Positions 20,957 to 32,618 are shown, numbered from the stretch's first letter. The stretch is 64,000 bases of DNA from Brachypterus glaber (GCA_958510825.1 OY294050.1:7727340-7791339), one strand, 5' to 3'. A program made the numbers and translations. Notes: a model not told the origin generated them from the sequence alone.

Positions 20957-21167
20957 ACTGAACATCATTCGAGTACACTAATAGCCACATTTTATACCTA
21001 CTATTTTATCTACGCTACAGCCCAAGGCTTTAAAAATACCAAAAAAAATAAAAAATATTACACTGAAATTTACTAGACAGTAGAATAAAGTACAGTTAAA
21101 ATGAAAAAACAAAGGCCTTGGGGTTTGATATTATCTTTATCCAGTACACACAGATAATAAGATAATT

Positions 21168-21503
21168 ACTAGCTTTATCCAATACATACAGATAATAAGA
21201 CAATTACCAGCTTTATTTTAAATAGAGAAACACAATAATAACCCCCGCGTGGCTTTTACTTTATTGAGTGGATAATTATTTATTTTACCCACTCAACTGT
21301 CACTTGTCAAATTATTTTCTTGTAAATGTCATTAAAATTTTTAATAAAAATATGAATTCCTAAGCTAATTATTGGATAAAACCTTGTATGGCACTCATGG
21401 GTAAACCGATATTGCCCTCTCGAAAATTAACCTGCTTGGTTGACGCCTTGCAGGTTAATTTTCTCATGGGCAATATCTTACTTTACCCACTAGTACCATA
21501 AAT
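21168..21503 (-). mobile_element. Hairpin-core repeat (AATAGTTATTTATGGTAC family), copy A
   Basis: Relative to copies C and D this one is inverted. It runs from TATCCAATACATACAGATAA to the common end GTACCATAAATAACTATT. Its hallmark is a hairpin of about 45 bp arms, with CTCATGGGTAAACCGATATT and AAAATTAACCTGC mirrored by GCAGGTTAATTTTCTCATGG around a variable loop. A duplicated piece of its left end lies just before (21140-21167). Other copies: 25884-26201, 28009-28335, 49347-49682. Confidence 0.85.
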
Positions 21504-21655
21504 AACTATTATTTTAAATACAGAAACTCAATAATAACCCACACGTGGCTTTTACTTTTTAGATTGGACAATTATTTATTTTACCCACTTAACTGTCACT
21601 TGTCAAATTATTTTCTTGTAAATATCATTAAAATGTTTGATAAATAACTATTAAA
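21504..21655 (-). mobile_element. Hairpin-core repeat, deleted copy A'
   Basis: Directly follows copy A and matches its first part (ATTTTAAATACAGAAACTCA to GTCACTTGTCAAATTATTTT). It then jumps to the common terminal ATAAATAACTATT, lacking the hairpin. The head-to-tail arrangement suggests tandem amplification with deletion. Confidence 0.75.
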
Positions 21656-22059
21656 AAGCACTAGTGTTGTAATATGAACATTATTAAATCCAAATGTGTG
21701 CTAAATATTAAGTAGAACGTTGATAAATGTACATTTTAGAGTTGTACGTAGCAATTAAAAAAAAATAGTTATTTTAGAAAATGTGATAGCGATAAATAGC
21801 TAAGGAGGTAATTGAGAGTAAAGACAAATAGGACGCTAGCCAAGGGACAATTAGCAAAAGGAAAGGAATGGAATGGGCTATGGTCAGAAAACAGGTATTT
21901 CCTACGACCTAGTTAGTCAGCAGTCGGAAAGTGACAGTCAGCTGATTTTACGTATCTTCTGTCAGAAAACAAGTGAACGTCAAACACAAAACGTCAAATT
22001 AATAAAATGAAAGACCATTTTTGCTTTTTTTGGATGTTTAGGTATTCGGTCGTAGGAAA

Positions 22060-22192
22060 AATACAATACGCACCTCGACGCAAACCTATTTTAGTGCACT
22101 TTGAGTGCTTTTTTTACTCAGCTCCGCCTTGTAAAAAAATAGGCACTCTCGTTTACTGAAAATTAGGTTCGCTTACTCGGTGCGTAATACAC
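22060..22192. repeat. Inverted repeat with CAGCTCCGCCTTG apex
   Basis: Left ATACGCACCTCGACGCAAAC and CTATTTTAGT, right AAAATTAGGTTCGCTTACTC and GGTGCGTAAT in mirror order. The loop region contains ACTCAGCTCCGCCTTG. Similar apex motifs occur at 32.57, 36.72 and 52.97 kb. Confidence 0.65.
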
Positions 22193-22954
22193 TGTTATAA
22201 CTGTTATTATCTGTCCTAAAGGAAGATGCAAGCCGGTGCAGAATTAAAGCGGTTTTTCTTCAAAGTTATTATGTAAAAAATGTTAAAAACAATGTAAAAA
22301 CCAATGAAATTGGAGTCTTAACTCTCTACTTTAAGATCTTCGAGGGCCAAGATGACAGACTTTTTTTAACAACATTTCATTGATGTTTTTAGCATATTTC
22401 TTATACTTTAAAAGACTTTTAAGTCTTTAAAAACCTTACACATAGTGCACAATTAAATTCTTCTTTTCCTGGGCTTGTAGTAAACTTATTGAAAACCAGT
22501 AGTTGTGACCCTGTATTGTGTTATTGACATCAGAAAGAGAATTGGAGCATTTGAAAAAAGATATCGGCCGAGATCTGTAAGATAAGTTTATTTTCAATAT
22601 CAAGGCTTGGGTCTGGCATTGACAATGAACTACAAATGTCTTTGCTGGAATTAATTGGCTTTCAATAAAATCTTGCATAAAATTAATTATACTTAACTGT
22701 CGTCAAGGTAGATTATATTCAAATAAGTTTATTTATTTAAATAATAAAAGTAGGTAATATAAATATATTTAGTTTATTTGCTATGGCCAAAATAAATTAC
22801 CTTTAAAAAGTGATAACCAATAGTAAATTAATAGTCTATACCAAATAACCTTGCTAAAAATATTACCTACTGGCGAAAATATTTTTATGGTAAAAAAATT
22901 CCCCATTTTTTTTAAGAAAACCTATTATTTGTTTGATGAAAAATAATATTATCA

Positions 22955-23562
22955 TGATATCAGAAGGTATACTTCAAATTTAGAACTGCATATCTTTTAG
23001 CATATACTTGATACTTTCAGCTCTTAAAATGTGGGCAGGGGTATGGGCTGACATTTTTTTAAATGGAAAGGGAGGGTCGTGTTATACATAATTTTAAAGC
23101 TAATGAAATTCTCCATTTAAATATATATATTTTTTTATTTTTTTTAAACATTTATTAAAAATTACCAATTTCATGATGAAAAAACGTAAATTATACTTTT
23201 AAACTAATATTAATTGACATAAATAAAAATTTACAAAAAAAAACTTAAAAAATGGCATTTTTTAGCACAAAAAATTGAAAAATTGAAACCTTAAAAAAAT
23301 TGTTTAAAAAATTAAAAAATATAAAGTCTAATAGAGAACTTTCTTTGCTTAAAAATAATGTATTACACGACCCCCCTTCCATTAAAAAAAATGTCCCCCA
23401 TGCCCCCCTGACCACATTTATAGAGCTTTAGAAAGTATCAAATATATGCTAAAAGATAGTTTAAGCTTATAAGTTGTCTTATTTAAGAGTTCTAAATTTG
23501 AAGTCGATATCTCAACTCGTTCAAAAGTTAAGAGTGGGGTGACTTTTAGACCGCTCTGTATA
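22955..23562. mobile_element. Inverted-repeat element, CTTTAACTTTTGAA family, copy 2
   Basis: The right part has GTATTACACGACCCCC, TTTAGAGTTCTAAATTTGAA-like sequence and GTTCAAAAGTTAAGAG, ending ACCGCTCTGTATAC. The left mirrors it from ATCAGAAGGTATACTTCAAA, but the outermost left terminus is eroded. Confidence 0.8.
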
Positions 23563-24217
23563 CAAAAATGCTCAAAGGAAAAAAAAATTCCTTTTCACTT
23601 TTTTGATTTGTTTGACAACTTATCTATGGACATCCCTAAATTATAACCTGTAAAAAACTGTATTATCTCCAAAAACAAAAGGTGATGCAAATTGCATCAT
23701 GCAATAGAGGGTTAAATGTATTATAGGTGCACGTGTAACTAAAATTTTCTTAATAGATATTTAGATGATTGCCAATGTACGTTTAAAATAAACATAAAAA
23801 TATGCTTCATTAAAATTTTCATTAAAATTGTTATTAAAATTTATGGTTTTTTACTTTTGTTTGTTTTTTTAATTAGAACATTAAATTATTTATGTAAAAC
23901 TGTAATAATATTGCATGTACAATTTGTTTTAACGATTTAACGGTGTAATTCAAAATAAATAGTTTACGCTATATTTAAATATTTTATGCGCCGGGGGGCA
24001 AGATTATACTCTAAGATCTGGTGGCCATGTTCATTTTATTCTTTTCTCCCGGCTGTATTTTATGTATGTCTTAAATACGTTCAAATTAGATTATTTCCAA
24101 ATCGGTTTTGAATCCAGTTCCTATGTAGAAATTTTTTGTCTAGGGAATTGCAGGTAGGCGAAGGGACCTTAAGATGACGAATCGTCTATAACAAAGGAGC
24201 GTCAACAGATATAGCAA

Positions 24218-24620
24218 CAATGGAGCTCTCTACAACTAGAATTATGAAACAAAAGACGTCTACCCTATCTCTATCTCATTTGTGCTACACTTTCCAGCCA
24301 ACCAAATAAATACTGTATTTGTTTTTCATACAACAAATACAGTATTTATTAAGTTGGCCGGAAAGTGTAGCAGTGAGCGGCACGTACGAACATAGCTAAT
24401 GTGAATCTGTAGAATAAGATAATTCTACTAAAATTTAGATGGCGCCAGTAATTTCTTTAATAATGCACTTTTCGCCCGGCCAAGTAAATATTGTATTTGT
24501 TCAACAAAGAACAAATACAGAATTTGTTTGGTTGGGTGGAAGTGGGAGTGTATGTATGTCTTCTATCCTTTTTGGGTAGAACTTTTGTCCCTGTCTAATC
24601 TAATGGGAGAATTCTCAATT
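24218..24620 (+). mobile_element. Two-hairpin MITE (CAATGG ends), copy 2
   Basis: Inverted relative to 18816-19225: CAATGGAGCTCTCTACAACT through to GTCCCTGTCTAATCTAATGG and GAGAATTCTCAATTG. Both hairpins are present and the right terminus is diverged. Confidence 0.85.
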
Positions 24621-25258
24621 GCAGTCTGTGTTAACTACCTAACTAGAGCGCCAAATAAGAGCGCTAGTCTTATTCCTTCCAAAACAAAGTTGTCGACGTA
24701 GAAGCCATATTTGTTTAAATCAGTGATTTGTTACAATTTTGAGTGCACCAAATTTAGTGCTTGAGATTATTCCAATAAAATAGTTGTTATCACATATATT
24801 AGCATTTAATGTTTAAAAAGTTTAGTTTTCAACTGAAAAGAAATAAAATAACGGATGTTTCCACCCGTAAAAAAACAATTTCCTATGGGTTTCTAATAAA
24901 CTTTGGCAACGCTGTACTTTTGATGTTTTGATTTCCGTAGTTCTTTACTGAAAATATATTTTTAATAAATAAGTGTTTAAATTAGTTTTTAGTGGCCTTT
25001 TTTAATACCAAGATTCAATTAAATAAATTAAAATTTATGAATATCAGTGATTTAAAGCTTTTAAGATGGAAAGTGCATAAAATATAATATATTATCTGAA
25101 ATTAATTAGGGTTTATACCTAGGATGTCTTGGTAATAAAATAAGCATTTATATTGCTTATCAATAAAAATAAATCAACTAAAGGTAAGCATCACAAATTA
25201 AAAACACATTTTGCAAAAATATAACATTTTATAAGATGTCAGTAACTGTCAGTTTCTT

Positions 25259-25400
25259 GTTTCCATAGTAACCAAGTGATAATTGCACATGTGCAAAAAT
25301 TATCAGATTCATTTTGATCTGATTGGTCAAGAAAATCAAAATGCAACGTTTTGATTGGCCTATATATTGTTTGTGAAATAGTCTATTTAGTACTTTCAAA
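25259..25400 (+). promoter_or_regulatory. X-box plus CCAAT/TATA cluster in a repeat-free patch
   Basis: GTTTCCATAGTAAC (25259-25272) matches the RFX X-box form (GTN-CC-AT-RGNAAC). Two inverted CCAAT boxes (GATTGGTC about 25320, GATTGGCC about 25353) and TATATATT (about 25361) follow. The ordering resembles a promoter or enhancer rather than a transposon, but no exon is visible downstream. It lies in aaNAT intron 1. Chance matches cannot be excluded. Confidence 0.35.
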
Positions 25401-25689
25401 AAATATTCCTATTCGCAAAGATAATTTAATTATTACTGCCGCAGTGACGAAATAATAAATTGTGCAAATTTTTTAATAAATATATTTTGTTTATGCTAAT
25501 TGACAGGAATGTAAACAAATAAGTATTTTCAAATTCAATGACATCTACATGCGAAATTGAACAAAAGTACGCAATATTTAAATAATTCGCTGTTTTTTAA
25601 TTACATTAGTAAACAAATTTGTTAGGTTACAATAATTTTCGTGTCTTTAAATTATAGAAGCAAGTATTTAAGAAGTATCTAGTGCGTAT

Positions 25690-25790
25690 TAAAAGTCAGC
25701 CCCCCTCCCTTTAACTTTTGAACGGCTTAAGATATCAACTTGAAATTTGAAACACCTAAATAACATAACCCAAATAATTTTTTGGCATAC
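25690..25790 (+). mobile_element. Single terminus of the CTTTAACTTTTGAA family
   Basis: CCCTCCCTTTAACTTTTGAA, CGGCTTAAGATATCAACTTG and AATAACATAACCCAAATAAT match the end of the 9411-10042 element. The other half is absent. Confidence 0.75.
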
Positions 25791-25883
25791 AGTCGGTCAA
25801 GTAAGAGCGTGTCTCGCATTGTTTATTCAAGAATATATTTATACTATTTTTTTACATTTAATTACAGTTAATATAAAAATATT

Positions 25884-26201
25884 TTTATCCATTACATACA
25901 GATAATAAGACAATTACCAGCTTTATTTTAAATAGATAAACTCAATAATAACCCCCGCGTGGCTTTTACTTTATTGAGTGGATAATTATTTATTTTACCC
26001 ACTCAACGGTCACTTGTCAAATTATTTTCTTGTAAATGTCATTAAAATTTTTAATAAAAATATGAATTCCTAAGCTATTTATTGGATAAAACCTTGTATG
26101 GCACTCATGGGTAAACCGGTATTGCCCTCTCGAAAATTAACCTGCTCGGCTCACGCCTCGCATATCTTACTTTACCCACTAGTACCGTAAATAACTATTT
26201 A
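25884..26201 (-). mobile_element. Hairpin-core repeat, copy B
   Basis: From TTATCCATTACATACAGATA to GTACCGTAAATAACTATT. About 20 bp of the second hairpin arm is deleted (ACGCCTCGCATATCTTACTT). Confidence 0.85.
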
Positions 26202-27047
26202 AAAAGGGCCTCTTTCTCGGAAACACTTCATTTTATCGAATTTTGCGTAAAGTACTTTTTGATCAAAATTGCTTACAGAATATAAAAAAGTAATAAAAAG
26301 ACCAAAATTTATATTTTTAAAAAACTTAGGGGTTTGGAATCATAACGGAAGTCCGCCCCTGACTTTTCTGATAACTTTCGAAACTTTTGTTAAAATCTTT
26401 TGTTGCGCATTAAGTTTCTTAAACAAACCTAAAAAGAGTGTTAAGAAATATTAAAAAGTAATAAGTCCAAATCAATTGGCTTCTTTTGATTATGTTAATG
26501 TAGACCAATGTCCATAACTTAAAAATTCTACACTTCATGTTAAAGAATAAGATTATGGCTTATATATAGCTAAAAAAAATTAAATAATAGCTGAAAAGAA
26601 TGAGATAATGGCTTGTATATAGGTGAAAAAAATTAAACGTGATGAAAACAAAAAAAATGCTTGTTTGGCAGCCGGTGGGTCTTAACTAAGTCAGAAAAAA
26701 ACAACATGCGATCACAATATCCTTTAGTGCTTGTGTTATTATTAAAAATTTATATCCGTGTGAGTAAAAATTAAATTCAGAAGTTTTAATATTTTTTAAT
26801 AATACAATAATATACCTAATAAAGACATAATACTATAAGCTATAATTTGCAGAAATGTACAAACCGATGTAACATCGGCGATGTTATATCAATTATTTAT
26901 AGATAATTATTTATTATTAAATTAAAGGAAATGCTTTATTATTAAAGTTAAAATACTGTAACAGAACAATAACATCCCCAATTTATTTTAATTTTAGTAT
27001 TATAATTTCTGGATAAAAAGATAATGTGAAAAATATTATATTACCTA

Positions 27048-27312
27048 CACAGAAAAAAAGGATTTCTTGAATCTAGGAGACGTGTCTTTCGATATCTTTA
27101 AAGCCATATTCCCTTGTTTCAAGGCTAGAATTTCTTTGAACCAAAGTCAATGCCCTTCAATGCAGAGCGCGGATCTTTATTTAAAAACCCGTGCTCGTTA
27201 TTCAAGGACATTGACTTTGGATCAAAAAATTCTAGCCTTGAAACTACAGAATATGGCTTTGCACATATCGAAAAACACGTGTGCTAGGTTTAAGGAGTCC
27301 TTTTTTTCTGTG
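27048..27312. mobile_element. Palindromic MITE, CACAGAAAAAAAGGA ends, TA-flanked
   Basis: 265 bp. The ends CACAGAAAAAAAGGATTTC and GAGTCCTTTTTTTCTGTG are flanked by TA (27046-27047, 27313-27314). Arms of about 110 bp share ATATCGA/TCGATAT, CAAGGCTAGAATTT and AAGTCAATG. The termini resemble the CACGGAAA family, suggesting the same mobilising transposase. Confidence 0.85.
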
Positions 27313-27504
27313 TAATTATTCCAACGCATGTATTTAATAACTATAGTTATTAATTAAATACCTACGTAAATGTACTTACGTCCTTATAATAAATAGGTAC
27401 ATACTACTGCTACTACATCATTATGATAAAACATTTTTTTTTAAATTTCATTAACTTTAAGAAAAATATAATTTATTCAGTAATGAAAAAAATATTATTA
27501 GGTA

Positions 27505-27929
27505 CACGGAAAGAAATTAGTGGGCTCTGCGCTATACATTATAAGATATTTGGTAACAGTGGCAAATTATAGTGATTTAAGCTATAGATTATAAGGGACA
27601 CAATAACTAATAATGTTAAAAATAAATTGGAAACGATTATATATATTACAGACACGATTATATTTATTACAGGCACTATTATAAATTTACAGAAATTTTA
27701 TTATATTATAAAAATTATTAGCACGGACAATAATTAAATCTATTTAAGCTATAAATGCCATACTATTTGTTATATTTTATTATTCACTAAACAATTTAAG
27801 TATTTCATATAAATTTTTACACTGACTGCCATAATTGTAAGAGAAAGCCTTGTATTTATATAATAAGCGATTATAATTTGCTTGATATGTGTGTTATAGC
27901 GCTCCTAGCTATAATTTTTTTTTTCCGTG
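27505..27929 (-). mobile_element. CACGGAAA MITE, copy 2 (inverted)
   Basis: 425 bp, flanked by TA. The interrupted target reads AATATTATTAGGTA / TAGCAGTTAGATGT. An uninterrupted 30 bp version of the same sequence lies at 28331-28360, giving an in-window empty site with a single TA. Confidence 0.92.
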
Positions 27930-28008
27930 TAGCAGTTAGATGTCATTATAAAATATAAAAAAAGTTTGGACTTACATATTTGAACTAAAATGTAGAAATA
28001 GTTATTTA

Positions 28009-28335
28009 TGGTACTAGTGGGTAAAGTAAGATATTGCCCATGAGAAAATTAACCTGCGAGGCGTCAGCCAAGCAGGTTAATTTTCGAGAGGGCAATATCA
28101 GTTTACCCATGAGTGCCATACAAGGTTTTATCCAATAAATAGCTTAGAAATTCATATTTTTATTAAACATTTTAATGAAATTTACAAGAAAATAATTTGA
28201 CAAGTGACAGTTGAGTGGGTAAAATAAATAATTATCCACTCAATAAAGTAAAAGCCACGCGGGGGTTATTATTGAGTTTATCTATTTAAAATAAAGCTGG
28301 TAATTGTCTTATTATCTGTATGTATTGGATAAAAA
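28009..28335 (+). mobile_element. Hairpin-core repeat, copy C
   Basis: From AATAGTTATTTATGGTACTA, through the hairpin with GCGAGGCGTCAGCCAAGC loop, to GTATTGGATAAA. It sits between the two halves of the 30 bp direct repeat noted at 27486/27932 and 28331. Confidence 0.88.
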
Positions 28336-29218
28336 ATATTATTAGGTAGCAGTTAGATGTTTCCATTTAAGTAGTAGCAATTCATATTTTCGTTATTATA
28401 TCACTCACTAAAAAATCGAAAAATACTGAAAGAAAATGCCGATTAACGTAATTTTTTCAAGAATTTTTTTTTGTTTTTCGCATTGAAAATTATTGGCAAA
28501 TGCAATATACAATTTACCGTGAATAATATGTAATGGAATGCGTAGCATTACATATCTTCACGGCTTATTTTCTAAATAATCTTAAATGTTAATTTATATG
28601 TATACATATAGAAAATAGAAAATATTTTCTATATAGGATATATTGATTTCTTTAATTTAATATGAAAATAAGGACGATAGTAATAAAGAAAAGCATCCTG
28701 AAAATTTAGTAGTAACCTTGGCACCGTTTATTCCCATTATCATTTTCTCGATTATTTTTTACCCTGATCCTTAACGCCTGAAGTTATTCGGTACACATCT
28801 CTGAACAGTAGGTTTTGCCTAAATCCGGGATTTTAGGACAAGGACGTTTACAAGGACCAACATAATAGTTAACCCTCTATAAATGGAAAATACGAAACAG
28901 AAAATGTTTGTGTTTGAACTATACAAAACTAAAAAAAAAATAAAAAATAATAAAAAATAAAATAGAAAACTATAAAAAAATTATACTATTATTCCTTTTT
29001 TATTCATTGCATTTATTAAAATAATTATATACGTAATTTGCTTTTTTAATGAAGCTTTTTAGTTAGACTGGCCTATTATTAATAATAATAATTATTAACA
29101 AGTCCAGTTACTACTATATTAGTAAAAAGAAATCGATTTGGTAACTTTTTTCCACGTTGGTACCACGAAAATAACTATAAATCTTACATGAAAATCGTCG
29201 AAAAATAGAACTTGTTCT

Positions 29219-29464
29219 AAAGGCGCCTTTTCACGGAGCAGTTTGTACGCAAGTTTGGTGCTATGCAATTTTGTTGCAAGAATGATTCAGTCACAGCACC
29301 AAACTTGCGTATAAATTGCTCCGTGAAAAGGTGCCTTAATAATTTGATGGCTCGAAAATAGCATCAAATTTGCCTGAAGGCATGCGCAGTGACTGAATCA
29401 TTCTTGCAACAAAATTGCATAGCACCAAACTTGCCTACAAATTGCTCCGTGAAAAGGCGCCTTT
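29219..29464. mobile_element. MITE with AAAGGCGCCTTTTCACGGAG ends and an internal third terminus
   Basis: 246 bp. The outer 80 bp arms are nearly identical inverted copies that include GTTTGGTGCTATGCAATTTT. A third terminus (TTGCTCCGTGAAAAGGTGCC) lies inside at about 29316-29336. A second palindrome, AATTTGATG/CATCAAATT, follows. Flanks are TAAAGG/CCTTTA, so the target duplication cannot be separated from the ends. Confidence 0.85.
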
Positions 29465-29522
29465 AAAGCAATTGAAAACGTATTCATTTTTCTTTTTTTA
29501 TATAAAGTTCTACTTTTTTATG

Positions 29523-29967
29523 CAATGGAGCTCTCTACAACTAGAATTATGAAACAAAAGACGTCTACCCTATCTCTATCTCATTTGTGCTACACTTTCC
29601 AGCCAACCAAATAAATACTGTATTTGTTTTTCATACAACAAAATTTGTATTTGTAACAAAATTTGTATTTAATACAGTATTTATTTGGTTGGCTGGAAAG
29701 TGTAGCACTGAGCGGCACGAACCAACATAGCTAATGTGAATCTGTAGAATAACATAATTCTACTAAAATTTAGATGGCGCCAGTAATTTCTTTAATAAAA
29801 ATAATAAAGTTACACTTTTCGCCCGGCCAAGTAAATATTGTATTTGTTCAACAAAGAACAAATACAGAATTTGTTTGGTTGGGTGGAAGTGGGAGTGTAT
29901 GTATGTCTTCTATCCTTTTTGGGTAGAACTTTTGTCCCTGTCTAATCTAACGGGAGAAATCGCCATT
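29523..29967 (+). mobile_element. Two-hairpin MITE (CAATGG ends), copy 3
   Basis: CAATGGAGCTCTCTACAACT to TAACGGGAGAAATCGCCATT. The first hairpin loop is expanded by two AACAAAATTTGTATTT units compared with copies 1 and 2. Confidence 0.88.
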
Positions 29968-30193
29968 TAATTGGACGTATTCAGTGATTCAGATATCACT
30001 AACTAAACTAAGCCATTCTTTCCTTTTTAATGGCCAAAAGGAATGATGTCTTCACACCTGGCCAATAAAAAGGGCAGAATGGTTTCATTTAGTTGGTAAT
30101 AGTTATGCCTGAATTAGCCTTAATTAACACTTAAGTGTCGATTCAAATGACCAGTAGGTATGATAATTATATAATTATAATTATTTTACCTAT

Positions 30194-31211
30194 GGGACGC
30201 TCATTTTAGACCCCCACCCACCCCTGTAACGCCATTTTCCTATAGAGGAAATGCCCCTAATTTCGAATAGTTTCCAAATTTCGGATAGTAGTGTATTTAA
30301 GATACTGTCTGCAAAGGTAAACAGAAACCTACTTTTATGTGAAGCCAAAAGTCAAACTAAATCCGTCCTGTAATATGATAACGGTAGAGCTTCTCCCCTT
30401 TAAATGGCAGCACAAATCGTTTATATTGCAAATGGCAGTTTTGTGCTCAGTTGCATTATTATGCTTGTTTATTTTATAAATAATCGTTATAAAAGTTCGT
30501 GATTCTGTCTTGGGTAAGTTATGATGTTAGTTAAGTTGATCCACTATTCATAATTAAGCAATTTGAAAACGTAAACATTCTACAAATTTCTAATCTAAAA
30601 AGCAGAAAGTTGCCTAATTTTGGATAGACCGTTTTTGTGCATTTGATTCCCAATTTCGGATATCTGCAAGGTAATTATTATTCAGGATAACCAACCATTA
30701 ATTATTATTTTTATAATGATACAACAAACTAAGATAAACAATTTTGAAAAAACGAAAATTACCTAAGATACTAAGATATTCGAAATTGGGAATCTAAAAT
30801 TATAGTTCCTATAGTATTTCGTAGAAAATCGCTTTATGATTAAATTACGTCTTAAATGTGAAGGAATAACAAGAAACATAACCAATAGGATCCAGATCTA
30901 CTCTTGAAAAAATTTTTTCGGATATGTCCGAAATTAGGAGCCCTTTTTCAAATGCACAAAAATGCGCTGATTTTTTTTAAACGTGTTTTTTGGAAAAAAT
31001 AAACTGTAATAAAATTGCTTTTATAATAAATCATGGTTGGCTATAATAAGTTGTATCTGGTTATATAAAAAAAATATCAAAAAGTAATACCGAGTATTAA
31101 ATATTGAATACATTGTAAATGGTATCCGAAATTAGGCGACTTTCCTCTACCATTTACATGGGCATAACACTCCAAAATGAACCCCTCCCCTAGAATCGTT
31201 ACGTTATACTA
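30194..31211. mobile_element. GGGAGCGTTC-family MITE split by a 903 bp element
   Basis: Outer halves GGGACGCTCATTTTAGACCC and CGTTACGTTATACTAGAACG match the short copies at 14.2 and 46.8 kb. The break falls in TTTTCCTA / TACCATTTACATGGGC, which is continuous at 46.87 kb. Confidence 0.82.
30245..31147 (+). mobile_element. 903 bp GAGGAAA element, TA-flanked, copy 1
   Basis: The ends GAGGAAATGCCCCTAATTTC and the reverse complement of GAGGAAAGTCGCCTAATTTC are flanked by TA (30243-30244, 31148-31149). The phrase CCGAAATT(A/T)GG recurs internally in both orientations. There is no open frame above about 60 codons. An inverted, almost identical copy is at 53715-54618. Tc1/mariner-like by target site. 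Confidence 0.9.
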
Positions 31212-31487
31212 GAACGTTCCCTATGATGCCAATACCGCTTTTTTAGTAATTTTAATCAATCAAAATGATCTAAAAATGAGAAAAACCTTTTTTTTTACAA
31301 AAATTTGAAAATTGCTATATAAGTGTTTTTAAGGTTGCTGAAATCGAATCTGATAATAAACATTTTCTAAGTAAATCCCCGCGGGGGCGAGAGGGTAAAT
31401 ATTTTTAAATTATTTCAATATTTTCTTCAAAGTTAGTTTATAGGGGTTTTTGGGGTCGAAGAAACTAAATCTAATAATAAAAATTTT

Positions 31488-31575
31488 GGAGTGTTACGCC
31501 CATGTTAATGGTATAGGGGAGGGGGGTCAAAATGATCAACATTTGCTTTACGTAATACCTTAACGTTCCCTAGGA
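31488..31575. mobile_element. Half of a GGGAGCGTTC-family MITE
   Basis: TTGGAGTGTTACGCCCATGT, AATGGTATAGG, a G-run and TTTACGTAATACCTTAACGT followed by TCCCTAGG. The left terminus is absent. The adjoining 31360-31487 carries a piece of the GGGGTTTTTGGGGTCGAAG repeat. Confidence 0.75.
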
Positions 31576-31672
31576 TCCGCCATTTTGAATTTAGAATTTT
31601 TTGGATTTACCTTTAGCGACCTATATACTAATTTACAGAATTTTGACCGCGGAAAGAAAAATTCTGGGCCAT

Positions 31673-31825
31673 TCAGGCCTATTCACATGTACCATTGAGA
31701 TTGAAATTTGTGGCAATATTGACGAAAATTACAAGGTCATTTACGTCAACTGTATTAAAACTGCATGGGATTGTAATTTTTGTCAATATTGAATAGATTT
31801 CAATGGTACATGTGAATAGGCCTGA
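31673..31825. mobile_element. Palindromic MITE (TCAGGCCTATTCACATGTAC)
   Basis: 153 bp. Arms of about 65 bp: TCAGGCCTATTCACATGTAC, CATTGA-ATT, CAATATTGAC and AAAATTACAA, mirrored. Single copy, non-coding. Confidence 0.8.
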
Positions 31826-32524
31826 TAGTGTCTTGTTTTATAAACTTCCTCATTTTTCCACCATAGAAAAGGTACCTGTTTTTACTTACTTTTTGTGTTT
31901 TAGGTTATTTTTTTTATTGCGTCGGGCTTGATATAAGTGCAATTAATTAATGGCCGCTTTGGACTTAAAATGTAATAAAATTAAGTGCTTTTATGAAATA
32001 TACAGTTAAAATGTTATTATGGTACAGAATTATATTGATTTGCTCATAAAGTTGTATAGACGCAATGAAATTTATCTCGATAGTAATGGCACTATCTTTT
32101 TTTATATGAAAGTACATTGACTTTTAAAACATAGGAGGTACTTAATAACTTAAATTTAAAAACAGAATTCTTAAAAAATCGTTTTTTTAACCGCTGCAGA
32201 AGAGGAATCAAAATAAGAAACAAAAATAAATAATATTTGTGACGCTTATATGATGCTTGTTTACCCACACATTTCAAGTATCTTTATTTTTATTTTTAAA
32301 TTTATACAAGGCTTTTGAAACAGTACAGAAAATTTCATTCAATAAAACAAGAACATTTATTTGTATTATGCTAGCCAGAAATTTAGTACAATAGGCTTAA
32401 TAATAGCAATTTATATTAAATTAATTTAATAATAATTTATTATTATTAAATAATTTTATTTACGATGTTTGTAAAAGTATGCATACGTATGTTATAGATA
32501 ATAATCGTAAATTATGCATCTAGT

Positions 32525-32618
32525 ATGCGAACTAAGTCTTTAGTGTTCGAGACTGAAGTTTTTTTGCTGAGACGAAGTCGAGGCAAAAAATCAGTCGAGA
32601 ACACTTAAGTCTCACACA
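32525..32618. repeat. Hairpin with GAGACGAAGTCGAGGC apex
   Basis: The arms AAGTCTTTAGTGTTCGAGAC and GTCGAGAACACTTAAGTCTC are mirrored. The loop is GCTGAGACGAAGTCGAGGC. A one-armed relative is at 36690-36755. Confidence 0.7.

Noticed and set aside
22436..22678. 80-codon minus frame with several Cys/Gln
   Set aside because: No domain, no splice or promoter context, isolated in an intron.
27067..27315. 82-codon frame
   Set aside because: Lies entirely inside a palindromic TA-flanked MITE; the sequence is explained by the inverted arms.
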